Assembly: GCA_016187925.1 (NCBI GenBank)
Contig: JACPIS010000026.1
Coordinates: 1-64,000 of the forward strand
Length of the DNA: 64,000 nucleotides
Source of the DNA: Opitutia bacterium
GTDB taxonomy: Bacteria; Verrucomicrobiota; Verrucomicrobiia; Opitutales; Opitutaceae
Direction of reading: 5' to 3'
The position numbers were made by a program, and so were the translations under genes. The notes beneath the pieces were generated by a model. That model was not told where the DNA came from, ran no database searches, and saw only the letters and a list, made by a program, of their open reading frames with translations. Numbering within the stretch: position 1 is the stretch's first letter; each line of letters begins with the position of its first letter. This document shows positions 37,126 through 46,823 of the stretch, piece by piece.

Positions 37126-39810
37126 TTATTTTTTTGCTCTGTCTGAGGAGAAATCCTCAATCAAACGAGCCACCAGCGCGGTCCACCCGGTTTGATGACT
37201 GGCACCCAGTCCCCGGCCTGTCTCGCCATGGAAGTATTCGTGGAAAAGCACATGCCCGTCCTGCCCGAGCTGGCGCAGGTATTCCCATTCCGGACCGTGG
37301 CAGGGGCGGTCGCCGTTCGACCCCGGCAGGAAGAGCTTGATGAGGCGCTGCGCGAGTTCCTCAGCCGCAGCCTGCAACGTGATGCGCCGCCCGCTGCCGG
37401 TCGGGAATTCCACCAGAAACGTGTCGCCGTAGAAGTGGTGGTATCGCTCCAGCGCCTCGATCAGCAGGAAGTTCATCGGCAACCAGACCGGACCGCGCCA
37501 GTTGGAGTTGCCGCCGAACAGCCACGAATCCGATTCACCGGGCACGTAATTTACTTGGTAGTGCTCGCCGCCCGCCTCGATGGTAAACGGCGCCTCGCCG
37601 TAGATGCGGGAAAGCGAGCGCACGCCGTAGGGCGAGAGAAACTCCTTTTCGTCGAATACGTAGCGCAGCATGCGCGCAAGCCGGTCGCGTGACGGGATGG
37701 CCAGCAGCTGCCGGCCGGCATGCCCGCCGCGGGCCATGTAGGAGATGTGCGCCGCGAGGTCCTTGCGGTTCTCGAGAAACCAGCGGGTGCGCTTGGCAAA
37801 GCCCGGCAGCTGGTCCAACCGCGACTCCTCGATGAACTCCACGGCGAAAAGCGGGATGATGCCCACCAGCGAACGCAGCCGCAACGGGAACGTGCCGCCA
37901 TCGAGCATGAGCTGATCGTAGTAGAAACCGTCCTCCTCGTGCCAGAGCCCCGTGCCGCCGAGCCGGTTCATGGCGTCGGCGATGGCCACGAAGTGCTCGA
38001 AGAACTTCGAGGCAATGTCCTCGTAGGTCGGATCGTGCTCCGCCAGCTCCAGCGCCATGGCCAGCATGGTGCTGCAGTAAAATGCCATCCACGCCGTGCC
38101 GTCGGCCTGCTCGAGATGCCCGCCGGTCGGCAGCGGCTTCGAGCGGTCGAACACGCCGATGTTGTCCAAACCGAGGAAGCCGCCGGCAAACAGGTGTCGT
38201 CCGTTCGGATCCTTGCGGTTCACCCACCATGTGAAGTTGACCAGCAATTTCTGGAAAACGCGCGCCAGGAACAGCCGGTCGCGGCCGCCGCGCGCCCCGG
38301 TGAGCTTGTAGACGCGCCAGCACGCCCAGGCGTGCACCGGCGGGTTCACGTCGGAAAAATTCCACTCGTAGGCCGGGATCTGGCCGTTCGGGTGCATGTA
38401 CCACTCGCGCAACAGCAGGTTCAGCTGGTCCTTGGCGAAATGCGGATCGATCCGCGCCATCGGGATCATGTGAAACGCCAGGTCCCACGCCGCGAACCAC
38501 GGATACTCCCACTTGTCGGGCATCGAGAGGATGTCGCGGTTGAAAAGATGCGGCCAGTCGCTGTTGCGGCCCTTGCGGCGCGCCGCGGGCGGATGCGGTT
38601 GGGCCGGGTCGCCCTCGATCCAATCCTGCACGGCGTAATGGTAGAATTGCTTGGACCAAAGCAGCCCCGCGAAGGCCTGCTTGGCGACATTGCGCTGCTC
38701 CGCGGGGATGCCCGCCGGCAGCACCACCGCGTAGAACTCCTCCGCCTCGCGCCGGCGCTCCGCCACCGCCGTGGCGAAATCCTCGCCGAATACTTTCTTC
38801 GGCGCCTCGTCCTCGGCATAGAGCCGGGCACGGATGACCCGGCTCTCACCCGGGCCGAGTTCAAACCGGCAGAGTGCGGCGGCCTTGGTGCCGGTGCGCT
38901 TGGGATTCACGACCTCCGGTCGCTGGTGGACCACGTATTCGTGAAACGCGTCCTTCACGAACGGACTTGGGTTTTCGCTGCTGAAAAGTTTGCGGGCGTT
39001 CGTCTCGTTTTCCGTGAAGAGAAAAGGCGGGTAGCCGCCCGGCTGCCGCTCGATATCGAAGAAGTATCGCCCCAGCGTCTCGTGGTGCGTGACGAGGCGG
39101 TCCATGCCCACCGGCTGGATGCGCGGCTTGAGCGTGCAGCCTTCGTGCGTACAACCCCACGACCAGGTGTTGCGGTACCACAGCGTCGGCAGCACGTGCA
39201 GTGGCGCGGGCTCCGGCCCGCGGTTCGTTGCGGTGATTTCGATCAGGATGTCGTTCGGACCAGCCTTGGCGTATTCGACCGTGATCTCGAAAAACCGATT
39301 CTCCGCGAACGCCCCCGCATCCGTCAGTTCAAACTCGGGTTGGCTGCGATCGCGCCGGGCGTTTTCCTCCCGCAGCCGTTCATAGGGAAACTCGGCCTGC
39401 GGGTAATGGTAGACCGCGCGCAGATGACTGTGGGTCGGCGTGGCCGCCGAGTAGAAATACGCCTCCTTCACGTCCTCGCCGTGGTTGCCCTCCGGTCCGC
39501 TGAGGCCGAACAGCCGCTCCTTCAGGATTGGGTCGCGGCCGTTCCAGAGCGCGATGGCAAAGCACAGGCGGCACTCGCGATCGGTGATGCCGAGCAGGCC
39601 GTCCTCGCCCCAGCGGTAGGCACGTGACGCCGCCTGCTCGAAGGGGAAATACGTCCATGCCTCTCCCTCGGCCGAGTAATCCTCGCGCACCGTGCCCCAG
39701 TGCCGCTCGGCCAGGTACGGGCCCCAGCGTTTCCAGTTCTTGTGCCGCCGCGCATCCTCAGCGAGACGCGCATGCTCGGCGGTGTGATGGGCCTGGGTCA
39801 CGCGCGGCAT
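37126..39810 (-). CDS. GH63-like (MGH1-like) glucosidase, copy 1
   Basis: An 894-residue (alpha/alpha)6-barrel hydrolase like the bacterial GH63-type glucosidases. Conserved blocks include RWGPYLAERHWGTVREDYS near the N-terminus, [53 protein letters not shown] and C-terminal ASHQTGWTALV. No signal peptide, so it is probably cytoplasmic, releasing glucose from alpha-linked glucosides. A close paralogue lies at 50221-52950 on the other strand. It stands apart from other sugar genes here, next to an anti-sigma gene. Confidence 0.87.
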   Translation of the reverse strand: MPRVTQAHHTAEHARLAEDARRHKNWKRWGPYLAERHWGTVREDYSAEGEAWTYFPFEQAASRAYRWGEDGLLGITDRECRLCFAIALWNGRDPILKERLFGLSGPEGNHGEDVKEAYFYSAATPTHSHLRAVYHYPQAEFPYERLREENARRDRSQPEFELTDAGAFAENRFFEITVEYAKAGPNDILIEITATNRGPEPAPLHVLPTLWYRNTWSWGCTHEGCTLKPRIQPVGMDRLVTHHETLGRYFFDIERQPGGYPPFLFTENETNARKLFSSENPSPFVKDAFHEYVVHQRPEVVNPKRTGTKAAALCRFELGPGESRVIRARLYAEDEAPKKVFGEDFATAVAERRREAEEFYAVVLPAGIPAEQRNVAKQAFAGLLWSKQFYHYAVQDWIEGDPAQPHPPAARRKGRNSDWPHLFNRDILSMPDKWEYPWFAAWDLAFHMIPMARIDPHFAKDQLNLLLREWYMHPNGQIPAYEWNFSDVNPPVHAWACWRVYKLTGARGGRDRLFLARVFQKLLVNFTWWVNRKDPNGRHLFAGGFLGLDNIGVFDRSKPLPTGGHLEQADGTAWMAFYCSTMLAMALELAEHDPTYEDIASKFFEHFVAIADAMNRLGGTGLWHEEDGFYYDQLMLDGGTFPLRLRSLVGIIPLFAVEFIEESRLDQLPGFAKRTRWFLENRKDLAAHISYMARGGHAGRQLLAIPSRDRLARMLRYVFDEKEFLSPYGVRSLSRIYGEAPFTIEAGGEHYQVNYVPGESDSWLFGGNSNWRGPVWLPMNFLLIEALERYHHFYGDTFLVEFPTGSGRRITLQAAAEELAQRLIKLFLPGSNGDRPCHGPEWEYLRQLGQDGHVLFHEYFHGETGRGLGASHQTGWTALVARLIEDFSSDRAKK

Positions 39811-39860
39811 GCTAGGCGCACCCCGCGTGGCTTGGCACGGCTAAAGTGCCGCGCCCTCGC

Positions 39861-40604
39861 TCAGATCACGTTTTGCAGCGCGGCATGGCCGGCGCGGCTG
39901 GCGACGACGTAGATATGCTCGCCGTCGGACCACGCCGCGGCGCTGGCGCCCGGCTTGTCTTTGAACGTCGGCGCGAGTTTCTTCGCCAGCGCGGGGAAAT
40001 CCGCACAGCGGGCGACGTAGCAGTGAAACCACGTCCCGTCGCGCTCGAAGCAGACTTCCAGCAGATCGTGACCCTTGAAGCTGACCGTGCGGCAGCCGTT
40101 GCTGCGCAATTTCTCGAAGGCAACGGGCAGACCCGCGCTGAGCCGCTTGTTGGTCTTCGTCAGCATCGCTTCGAAGGCCGCGGCATCAGCGCCGTGCTCG
40201 CCGTCGTGATTGCCATGCAGCGTGTCACCGATGGCAAAGGCGGCCAGCTCCTCACTGGCCAAGGCCTGCTTGGGCCAGAGGGCGAGGCCCGCCGCGGTGA
40301 GCAGCAGCGCGACGCTGGCCGCCGCGGCCATCCAGACCGGCTGCTGCCACCAGGAGCGCGCGGTGCTGCCGGACTGGCTGAACTTGGCGCCGGTGAGAAT
40401 GGACTCCCGCAGGCCCGCGGGCGGCTGCACACTGCCGAGCTTGGCGGACAGCGCGCGGTCGAAGGCCTGCTGCGCCTCGAACCAGCGGTTCAGGACGGGG
40501 TCCTGCTTGGCCTGCTCGATGGCTGCGCAAAAGGTCGCGTCGCCGGCATCGGCGCCGCTGGGACGGTAGGCGTGGAGAACGAACTTGGCCTCCTGGTTGT
40601 TCAT
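39861..40604 (-). CDS. membrane anti-sigma factor-like protein
   Basis: A 247-residue protein with a soluble N-terminal region, a single membrane helix (about 91-110, WMAAAASVALLLTAAGLAL) and a periplasmic C-terminal domain. Its start overlaps the stop of an ECF sigma factor gene (ATGA), the usual organisation of a sigma/anti-sigma pair. No HxxxCxxC zinc motif is visible, so it is not a classical ZAS anti-sigma factor. The periplasmic part probably senses the signal, which is unknown. Confidence 0.75.
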   Translation of the reverse strand: MNNQEAKFVLHAYRPSGADAGDATFCAAIEQAKQDPVLNRWFEAQQAFDRALSAKLGSVQPPAGLRESILTGAKFSQSGSTARSWWQQPVWMAAAASVALLLTAAGLALWPKQALASEELAAFAIGDTLHGNHDGEHGADAAAFEAMLTKTNKRLSAGLPVAFEKLRSNGCRTVSFKGHDLLEVCFERDGTWFHCYVARCADFPALAKKLAPTFKDKPGASAAAWSDGEHIYVVASRAGHAALQNVI

Positions 40605-41152
40605 GAGAGTTTCCTCGTTGGTGCGCCCTCAAAGGGCACGACTTTGTTACGGACCCCGGCTTCCTTGCGCGCCAGCGCCGTGCGGAGCTGGGATTTGCCG
40701 CGCGAGAGGCGCGACATGACTGTGCCGATGGGGACGCCGAGCGTGTCGGCGATTTCCTTGTATGAAAGATCTTCCAAGTAAAAGAGCGTGAGGGGCACGC
40801 GGTACACCTCGTCCACTTCCTGCAGCGCCTCCACCACGAGGCCGGCGTCCATGCCCGTGACCAAGTCGACTTCGGGCGCGGCAGGATCGGACTCGCCCGG
40901 CGGCAGGTCCTCCAGCGCGGTCATGTGGTCCGCCCGGCGGCGGCCGCGGAGAAACTCGCGGTAGAGCGTGGTGAACAGCCAGGACTTGGCCTTGTCGGCC
41001 TCCCGGAGCTGCTCGCCCTTGCGGGCCCAGATAAAGAACGTCTGCTGGGTGAGGTCGCACGCATCCGACGAGTTTTTCGTCAGGCTCAAGGCGAAGCGGT
41101 AGAGGGGCGCGTAGTGCGCATCCACCAATTGCGTGAAAACATCACTGGGCAT
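40601..41152 (-). CDS. ECF RNA polymerase sigma factor
   Basis: A 183-residue sigma-70 family protein with region 2 (YAPLYRFALSLTKNSSDACDLTQQTFF ... LFTTLYREFLRGRR) and region 4 helix-turn-helix (LSYKEIADTLGVPIGTVMSRLSRGK). ATG 41152 was chosen because the longer frame upstream is the antisense of the fRMsr gene. Co-transcribed with the anti-sigma gene. The regulon is not visible. Confidence 0.92.
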   Translation of the reverse strand: MPSDVFTQLVDAHYAPLYRFALSLTKNSSDACDLTQQTFFIWARKGEQLREADKAKSWLFTTLYREFLRGRRRADHMTALEDLPPGESDPAAPEVDLVTGMDAGLVVEALQEVDEVYRVPLTLFYLEDLSYKEIADTLGVPIGTVMSRLSRGKSQLRTALARKEAGVRNKVVPFEGAPTRKLS

Positions 41153-41263
41153 GCACTGGTAGGAGACCCGTTCCCGGGCTTTATTCCAAGCTTTTCGCGG
41201 ACCCGCTTCTCGCGCCTCGCTTGCTTTCTGCCGGGCGCTGTCTTCTGTTTCCGCCCAGCCGCC

Positions 41264-41758
41264 ATGTCCCACGCCGTCACCGCCATCCACGCCGCCAGCA
41301 AGCCGGAGTTCTACGCCTCCTTCAACCGCCAGCTCGAGGCCGTGCTGCACGGCGAGCGCGACTGGGTGTGCAACCTGGCGCAGACCTCCGCCCTGCTGAT
41401 GCAGATGCTGCCCGACCTGAACTGGGCCGGCTTCTACCTGCTGCGCGGTGGCGAACTCGTGCTCGGGCCTTTCCAAGGCAGGATCGCCTGCATGCGTATC
41501 AAGGTCGGCGCCGGTGTCTGCGGCACCGCCGCCGCGAAGCAGCAGAGCGTCGTCGTGTCCAACGTCCACGATTTTCCCGGCCACATCGCGTGCGACAGCG
41601 CCTCGAATTCCGAGGTGGTCGTTCCCCTGCTCCACCACGGCCGCCTGCTCGGCGTGCTCGACCTCGACAGCCCGCGGCTCAACCGCTTCGACGCCGAGGA
41701 CGCCCGCGGCTTGGAGCGCTCGGCCGCGATCCTGCTCGCCGCCTCCGACATCGCCTGA
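41264..41758 (+). CDS. free methionine-(R)-sulfoxide reductase (GAF domain)
   Basis: A 164-residue single-GAF-domain protein of the fRMsr (YebR/MsrC) type, which reduces free methionine-R-sulfoxide. The three conserved cysteines are Cys76 in RIACMRI, Cys86 in GVCGTA and Cys110 in HIACDSAS, in the family context GPFQGRIAC and NVHDFPGHIACDSASNSE. It diverges from the ECF sigma gene with 111 bases between. A stress link with the sigma factor is possible but unproven. Confidence 0.92.
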   Translation: MSHAVTAIHAASKPEFYASFNRQLEAVLHGERDWVCNLAQTSALLMQMLPDLNWAGFYLLRGGELVLGPFQGRIACMRIKVGAGVCGTAAAKQQSVVVSNVHDFPGHIACDSASNSEVVVPLLHHGRLLGVLDLDSPRLNRFDAEDARGLERSAAILLAASDIA

Positions 41759-41916
41759 GTCGCGCCGTTCGCGGCCGCCGCGCCTGGCCGAGAATTCTTC
41801 ACGGCGTTGGAATAGAAACGCCCCCTGGCTCATCTAGCAGCCACAACACTCCTCTTTAGGCGCCTTCGCACGTTCTGCGGCCGTTGCGTATGCGTCGGAT
41901 CACCGACCATACCCTC

Positions 41917-43503
41917 ATGGAATCGCATTACGACATCATCATCATCGGCAGCGGCGCCGGCGGCGGCACGCTCACCTGGAAACTCGCCTCCACCGGCAAG
42001 CGCATCCTCCTCATCGAGCGCGGCCCCTACGTCCCGCGCGAGAAGGACAACTGGAGCACTCGCGCCGTCAACGTCGAGGCGCGCTACAACACCAAGGAGG
42101 AGTGGTTCACCGCCGACGGTGCCAAGCTCCACCCGCACACCAACTACTACGTCGGCGGCAACACGAAGTTCTACGGCGCCGCGCTCTTCCGCCTGCGCGA
42201 GCAGGATTTCGGCGAACTCCGCCACCACGGCGGCGTCTCCCCGGCCTGGCCGGTCACCTACCGCGAGCTCGAACCCTACTACTCCGCGGCGGAAAAACTT
42301 TACCACGTCCATGGCGCCTCGGGCGAGGATCCCACCGACCCGTGGCGCAGTTCGCCCTTCCCGTACGAGGCCATCAGCCACGAGCCGCGCATCCAGCAGC
42401 TTCACGACGACCTCGCGCGTCTCGGCCACCGGCCGTTCCACACGCCGCTCGGCGTGAAGCTCAACGAGCGCGACCCGCGCCGCAGCCCCTGCATCCGCTG
42501 CAACACCTGCGACGGCTTCCCCTGCCTCATCAACGCCAAGGCCGACGCGCAGACCTGCGCCGTCGACCCCGCCCTCGAGTTCCCGAACGTCACGCTCATG
42601 CCGGAGACGCTCGTCACGCGGCTGGAGACGGACGCCTCGGGTCGCAACGTCCGCAAGGTCCACGCCTACCGCCACGGCGCCCTGCACACGCTTTCGGCCG
42701 ACCTCGTCGTCGTCTCCGCCGGCGCCATCAACTCCGCCGCGCTGCTTCTCCGCTCCGCCAACGACCGCCACCCACGCGGCCTTGCCAACGGCTCCGACCT
42801 CGTCGGCCGCCACTACATGGGCCACATCAACTCCGTCATGCTCGCCATTTCCCGCGAGCCGAACCCGACGCAGTTCCAAAAGACGCTTTCGCTGAACGAT
42901 TATTATTTCGCCACGAAGGAATGGGAGTTCCCGATGGGCCACATCTCCTTCGTCGGCAAGACGGACGGCGTCACGCTCTCCGCCGGCGCGCCGCCGCTCG
43001 TGCCGGGCATGACGCTCGACCTGATGGCCAAGCACTCGCTCGATTTCTGGCTCACCTCCGAGGACCTGCCCGACCCCGACAACCGCGTCACCCTCAACCG
43101 CGACGGCCAGATCGTGCTCGCCTACAAGCCGAACAACGAGGAAGGCCACCGGCGCCTCGTCGCCAAGCTCAAGAGCCTCCTGCGCGAGATCGACTGCACC
43201 GCCATCGTCCCGCGCCAGCTCTGGGTCGGCCAGCGCATTCCGCTCGCCGGCGTCGCCCACCAGAACGGCACGCTGCGCTTCGGCCACGACCCGAAGACCT
43301 CCGTGCTCGACGCCCATTGCCGCACGCACGAGGTGGACAATCTCTACGTCGTCGACGGCAGCTTCTTCCCGTCGAGCTCCGCGGTGAATCCCGCGCTCAC
43401 GATCATGGCCAACGCCCTCCGCGTCGGCGATCACCTCATCGAGCGTCTCGGCGTCCGCGCCGATCAATCGCCCGACCGGAGTGAACTCGCCGCCACCCGC
43501 TGA
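41917..43503 (+). CDS. GMC-family FAD-dependent oxidoreductase
   Basis: A 528-residue flavoprotein with the N-terminal FAD motif IIIIGSGAGGGTLTWKLA, a Cys-rich segment (CIRCNTCDGFPC) and the C-terminal GMC pattern [24 protein letters not shown]. Such enzymes oxidise alcohols or sugars. ATG 41917 begins four residues before the Rossmann strand; a TTG at 41884 would add 11. It leads a plus-strand run of sugar/oxidation genes with the VOC gene 11 bases later. No signal peptide. Substrate unknown; a sugar or polyol would fit the neighbours. Confidence 0.88.
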   Translation: MESHYDIIIIGSGAGGGTLTWKLASTGKRILLIERGPYVPREKDNWSTRAVNVEARYNTKEEWFTADGAKLHPHTNYYVGGNTKFYGAALFRLREQDFGELRHHGGVSPAWPVTYRELEPYYSAAEKLYHVHGASGEDPTDPWRSSPFPYEAISHEPRIQQLHDDLARLGHRPFHTPLGVKLNERDPRRSPCIRCNTCDGFPCLINAKADAQTCAVDPALEFPNVTLMPETLVTRLETDASGRNVRKVHAYRHGALHTLSADLVVVSAGAINSAALLLRSANDRHPRGLANGSDLVGRHYMGHINSVMLAISREPNPTQFQKTLSLNDYYFATKEWEFPMGHISFVGKTDGVTLSAGAPPLVPGMTLDLMAKHSLDFWLTSEDLPDPDNRVTLNRDGQIVLAYKPNNEEGHRRLVAKLKSLLREIDCTAIVPRQLWVGQRIPLAGVAHQNGTLRFGHDPKTSVLDAHCRTHEVDNLYVVDGSFFPSSSAVNPALTIMANALRVGDHLIERLGVRADQSPDRSELAATR

Positions 43504-43514
43504 CCCTCGCCGCC

Positions 43515-44540
43515 ATGTTCCTGTCCTTGTTCCGCGTGCGGCTCTCCCCCGCCTCCGCACTCCTGCTGGCTGCGCTCGTGCTCGGCGGCGCGCTGGCCCC
43601 GCTGCTCCACGCCCAGGCGCAGCGGGTCGGACCGGTGGTCATCACCGTGTCCGACCTCGCCCGCGCCACGGCGTTCTACTCGGAGGTTCTCACCTTCGAA
43701 AAGGTCGCCGGCTCGGAGCACGAGGTACTCGGTGACGCACTCGAACGCTCCACCGGCGTCTTCGGCGCGCACATCCGTTCCGCCCGGCTCCGGCTGGGTG
43801 CCGAGGAGATCGAACTCGTCGAGTTCCTCACGCCGGAGGGCGCGCCTTTCCCCGCCGGCACGCGGAGCAACGACCGCTGGTTTCAACACATCGCCATCGT
43901 TGTGTCCGACATGGCCGCGGCCTACGAACGCCTGCGCGCCCACCACGTCCGCCACGCCTCGACCGCTCCGCAACGCCTGCCCGACTGGAATCCCAACGCC
44001 GGCGGCATCGAGGCGTTCTACTTCCGCGATCCGGACGGCCATCACCTCGAGGTGATCCATTTCCCCGTCGGCAAGGGCGACCCGCGCTGGCAGCAGCCCG
44101 CCGGCAGACTCTTCCTCGGCATCGACCACACCGCCATCGTCATTGGCGCGACCGAGAAGAGTTTCGCCTTCTACCGCGAAGCCCTCGGCTTGAAAGTCGC
44201 CGGCGGGGCCGACAACTACGGCACCGAGCAGGAGCATCTCAACAATGTCTTCGGCGCGCACCTGCGCATCACCGCGCTGCGCGCCCCGGGCGGGCCGGGT
44301 GTGGAGTTTCTCGAATACCTCGCTCCGGCCGGCGGTCGGCCGCTGTCCGCGGATGCCCGCACCAATGACCTGCTCGCCTGGCGCACCACCGTCGTGGTGG
44401 CCGATCCTGTCGCAGTCGCCACCAAGCTCGTGCAGGCGGGCGGCCGGCTGGTCTCTCTGTCCAACCCCGGCGACAAACCCGCCCGCCTGCTCGTCCGCGA
44501 TCCGGACGGTCATCTCGTCGAACTGGCCGCGCAGCCATGA
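43515..44540 (+). CDS. exported protein with two VOC (glyoxalase-like) domains
   Basis: A 341-residue protein with a signal-peptide-like N-terminus (ASALLLAALVLGGALAPLLHAQA). Two vicinal-oxygen-chelate modules follow: about 38-195 (VVITVSDLARATAFYSEVL ... FYFRDPDGHHLEVIHFP) and about 205-340 (DHTAIVIGATEKSFAFYREALG ... LLVRDPDGHLVEL). Both keep the metal-ligand-type Glu before the end of the domain. Periplasmic location is unusual for this family. Its stop overlaps the MFS gene start (ATGA). Reaction unknown. Confidence 0.82.
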   Translation: MFLSLFRVRLSPASALLLAALVLGGALAPLLHAQAQRVGPVVITVSDLARATAFYSEVLTFEKVAGSEHEVLGDALERSTGVFGAHIRSARLRLGAEEIELVEFLTPEGAPFPAGTRSNDRWFQHIAIVVSDMAAAYERLRAHHVRHASTAPQRLPDWNPNAGGIEAFYFRDPDGHHLEVIHFPVGKGDPRWQQPAGRLFLGIDHTAIVIGATEKSFAFYREALGLKVAGGADNYGTEQEHLNNVFGAHLRITALRAPGGPGVEFLEYLAPAGGRPLSADARTNDLLAWRTTVVVADPVAVATKLVQAGGRLVSLSNPGDKPARLLVRDPDGHLVELAAQP

Positions 44541-45730
44541 AGTACTCCCTCCGCTCCTTCGTGACGGCGTTGGCCATCGTCTACGGCACGGCATTTCTGC
44601 AAGGTCTGATGCTGGTCAGTTATCCGGCCAGCTCGACCTTCCTCAAGTCGATGCGCGGACTGTCCGACCAGCAATACGGCCTCGTCTTCCTGCCGCAGCT
44701 CGCCCTCGCCGTGGTTGGAGCTGCCGCCGGTGGCTGGCTCGCCCGCCGGCTCGGATTGCGCCTGCTGCTCGCACTCGCCCTGCTGGGCACCGGACTTTCG
44801 CAGCTCGCGCTCGCCATTGCGGGCCGGATGCCGGGCGAGTGGGTTTTCCCGCTGTCGGCGGTGAGCGCAGGCTTCACCGGACTCGCCTTCGGGCTCGGCG
44901 CCGCACCGCTCAACGCCCTGCCGGCACTCCTGCTGCCCGAGCGCGCGCAAGCCGCCCTCGTCGCGCTGCACACGGGCATCGGCGCGGGACTCGCCCTCGG
45001 TCCGCTGCTCGTGGCCCGGGCGCTCGAGGCGGAGCATTGGCCCTGGTTTTCGCTGGCGGTCGCCTTGGCCGCGGGCGCCCTGCTCATCGCCACGCTGCTG
45101 GTGCGGCTGCCGGAGCCGGCCAAAAACCTGGCCCGTGCCGGCGCCACCCGCACGGACTCGCCGCTGGGTGCGCCGGTGTTCTGGGGGTTTGCCGCGGTCG
45201 CGGTGCTTTATTCGTTCGCCGAGGGAATTTTCGCCAACTGGTCCGTCATCTATCTGCACGAGGAGCGTGGTGTGTCGGGGATGACGGCCAGTCTGGCGCT
45301 CTCGGCCTTCTGGGCGGCCATCGCCGTCGGCCGGCTCGTGAGCTCCGCGCTGTTGCTGCGCGTGCGGGCGGTCACGCTCTGGCGGGCGCTGCCCTTGCTC
45401 ATGATCGCAGCCTGCCTGCTGCTGCCGGCCGTGCGCGGCGCCACCAGCGGCATCGCCCTTTTCGCCCTGGCCGGGTTGGGCTGCTCCGCATTTTTTCCGC
45501 TGACCATCGGGCTCGCCTCGGACCGTTTTGCGGCGAGCGCCGCACTTGTCTCGTCGGCCCTGATCGCCGCGCTGATGATCGGCAACGGCCTCGGCTCCTT
45601 CGTGCTCGGGCCGTTGCGCGAAGGCCGGTCGCTGGCGGTGCTGTACGCCGCGGCGGCGGTGTTTCCCGCCGGCGCGCTGCTCGTCGGCTGGCGGCTGGCG
45701 CGCCCGGCGCCGGCCCAGACCGTGACCTGA
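44537..45730 (+). CDS. MFS transporter
   Basis: A 397-residue membrane protein with about 12 hydrophobic segments and an MFS loop after helix 2-3 (GWLARRLGLRLLL). The second half begins around FWGFAAVAVLYSFAEGIFANWSVIYLHEE, a pattern of the FucP/sugar-like or YbjJ-like MFS families. It overlaps the VOC gene and ends the GMC-VOC-MFS run. Substrate and direction are unknown. Confidence 0.85.
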   Translation: MKYSLRSFVTALAIVYGTAFLQGLMLVSYPASSTFLKSMRGLSDQQYGLVFLPQLALAVVGAAAGGWLARRLGLRLLLALALLGTGLSQLALAIAGRMPGEWVFPLSAVSAGFTGLAFGLGAAPLNALPALLLPERAQAALVALHTGIGAGLALGPLLVARALEAEHWPWFSLAVALAAGALLIATLLVRLPEPAKNLARAGATRTDSPLGAPVFWGFAAVAVLYSFAEGIFANWSVIYLHEERGVSGMTASLALSAFWAAIAVGRLVSSALLLRVRAVTLWRALPLLMIAACLLLPAVRGATSGIALFALAGLGCSAFFPLTIGLASDRFAASAALVSSALIAALMIGNGLGSFVLGPLREGRSLAVLYAAAAVFPAGALLVGWRLARPAPAQTVT

Positions 45731-45843
45731 CGGAAATTATTCCCGGGAAAAACTCGGGAAAATTCCTGCGCGGATGAAATACCCGCGGGGCTCCGCGTAT
45801 CCATTTCTCCGTAACCACCACGACAACCCCTCCTCCACGCCCA

Positions 45844-46716
<873 letters not shown>

Positions 46717-46735
46717 TTCCACGCGAAAACTTTTC

Positions 46736-46790
46736 GCGCAGCGCCCGCTTTTGGGCGCACCGCAGATGCGGCCGATACCGGGCGCTGCGC
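46736..46790 (+). promoter_or_regulatory. 12-bp stem-loop between SDR and debranching genes
   Basis: GCGCAGCGCCCG (46736-46747) and CGGGCGCTGCGC (46779-46790) are exact reverse complements with a 31-base loop; an alternative inner stem GCGCCC/GGGCGC (46741-46758) competes with it. An 8-bp palindrome CGCGAAAA/TTTTCGCG lies just upstream at 46722-46738. It could tune expression of the downstream genes or protect mRNA ends. No T-run follows. Confidence 0.5.
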
Positions 46791-46823
46791 GAGCTATTTC
46801 CCTACCCAACCCCATCACGCTCC

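Noticed and set aside
36129-37340. A 403-codon plus-strand frame across 36.1-37.3 kb
   Set aside because: It runs antisense to the lysozyme-like and glucosidase genes, both of which carry recognisable motifs.
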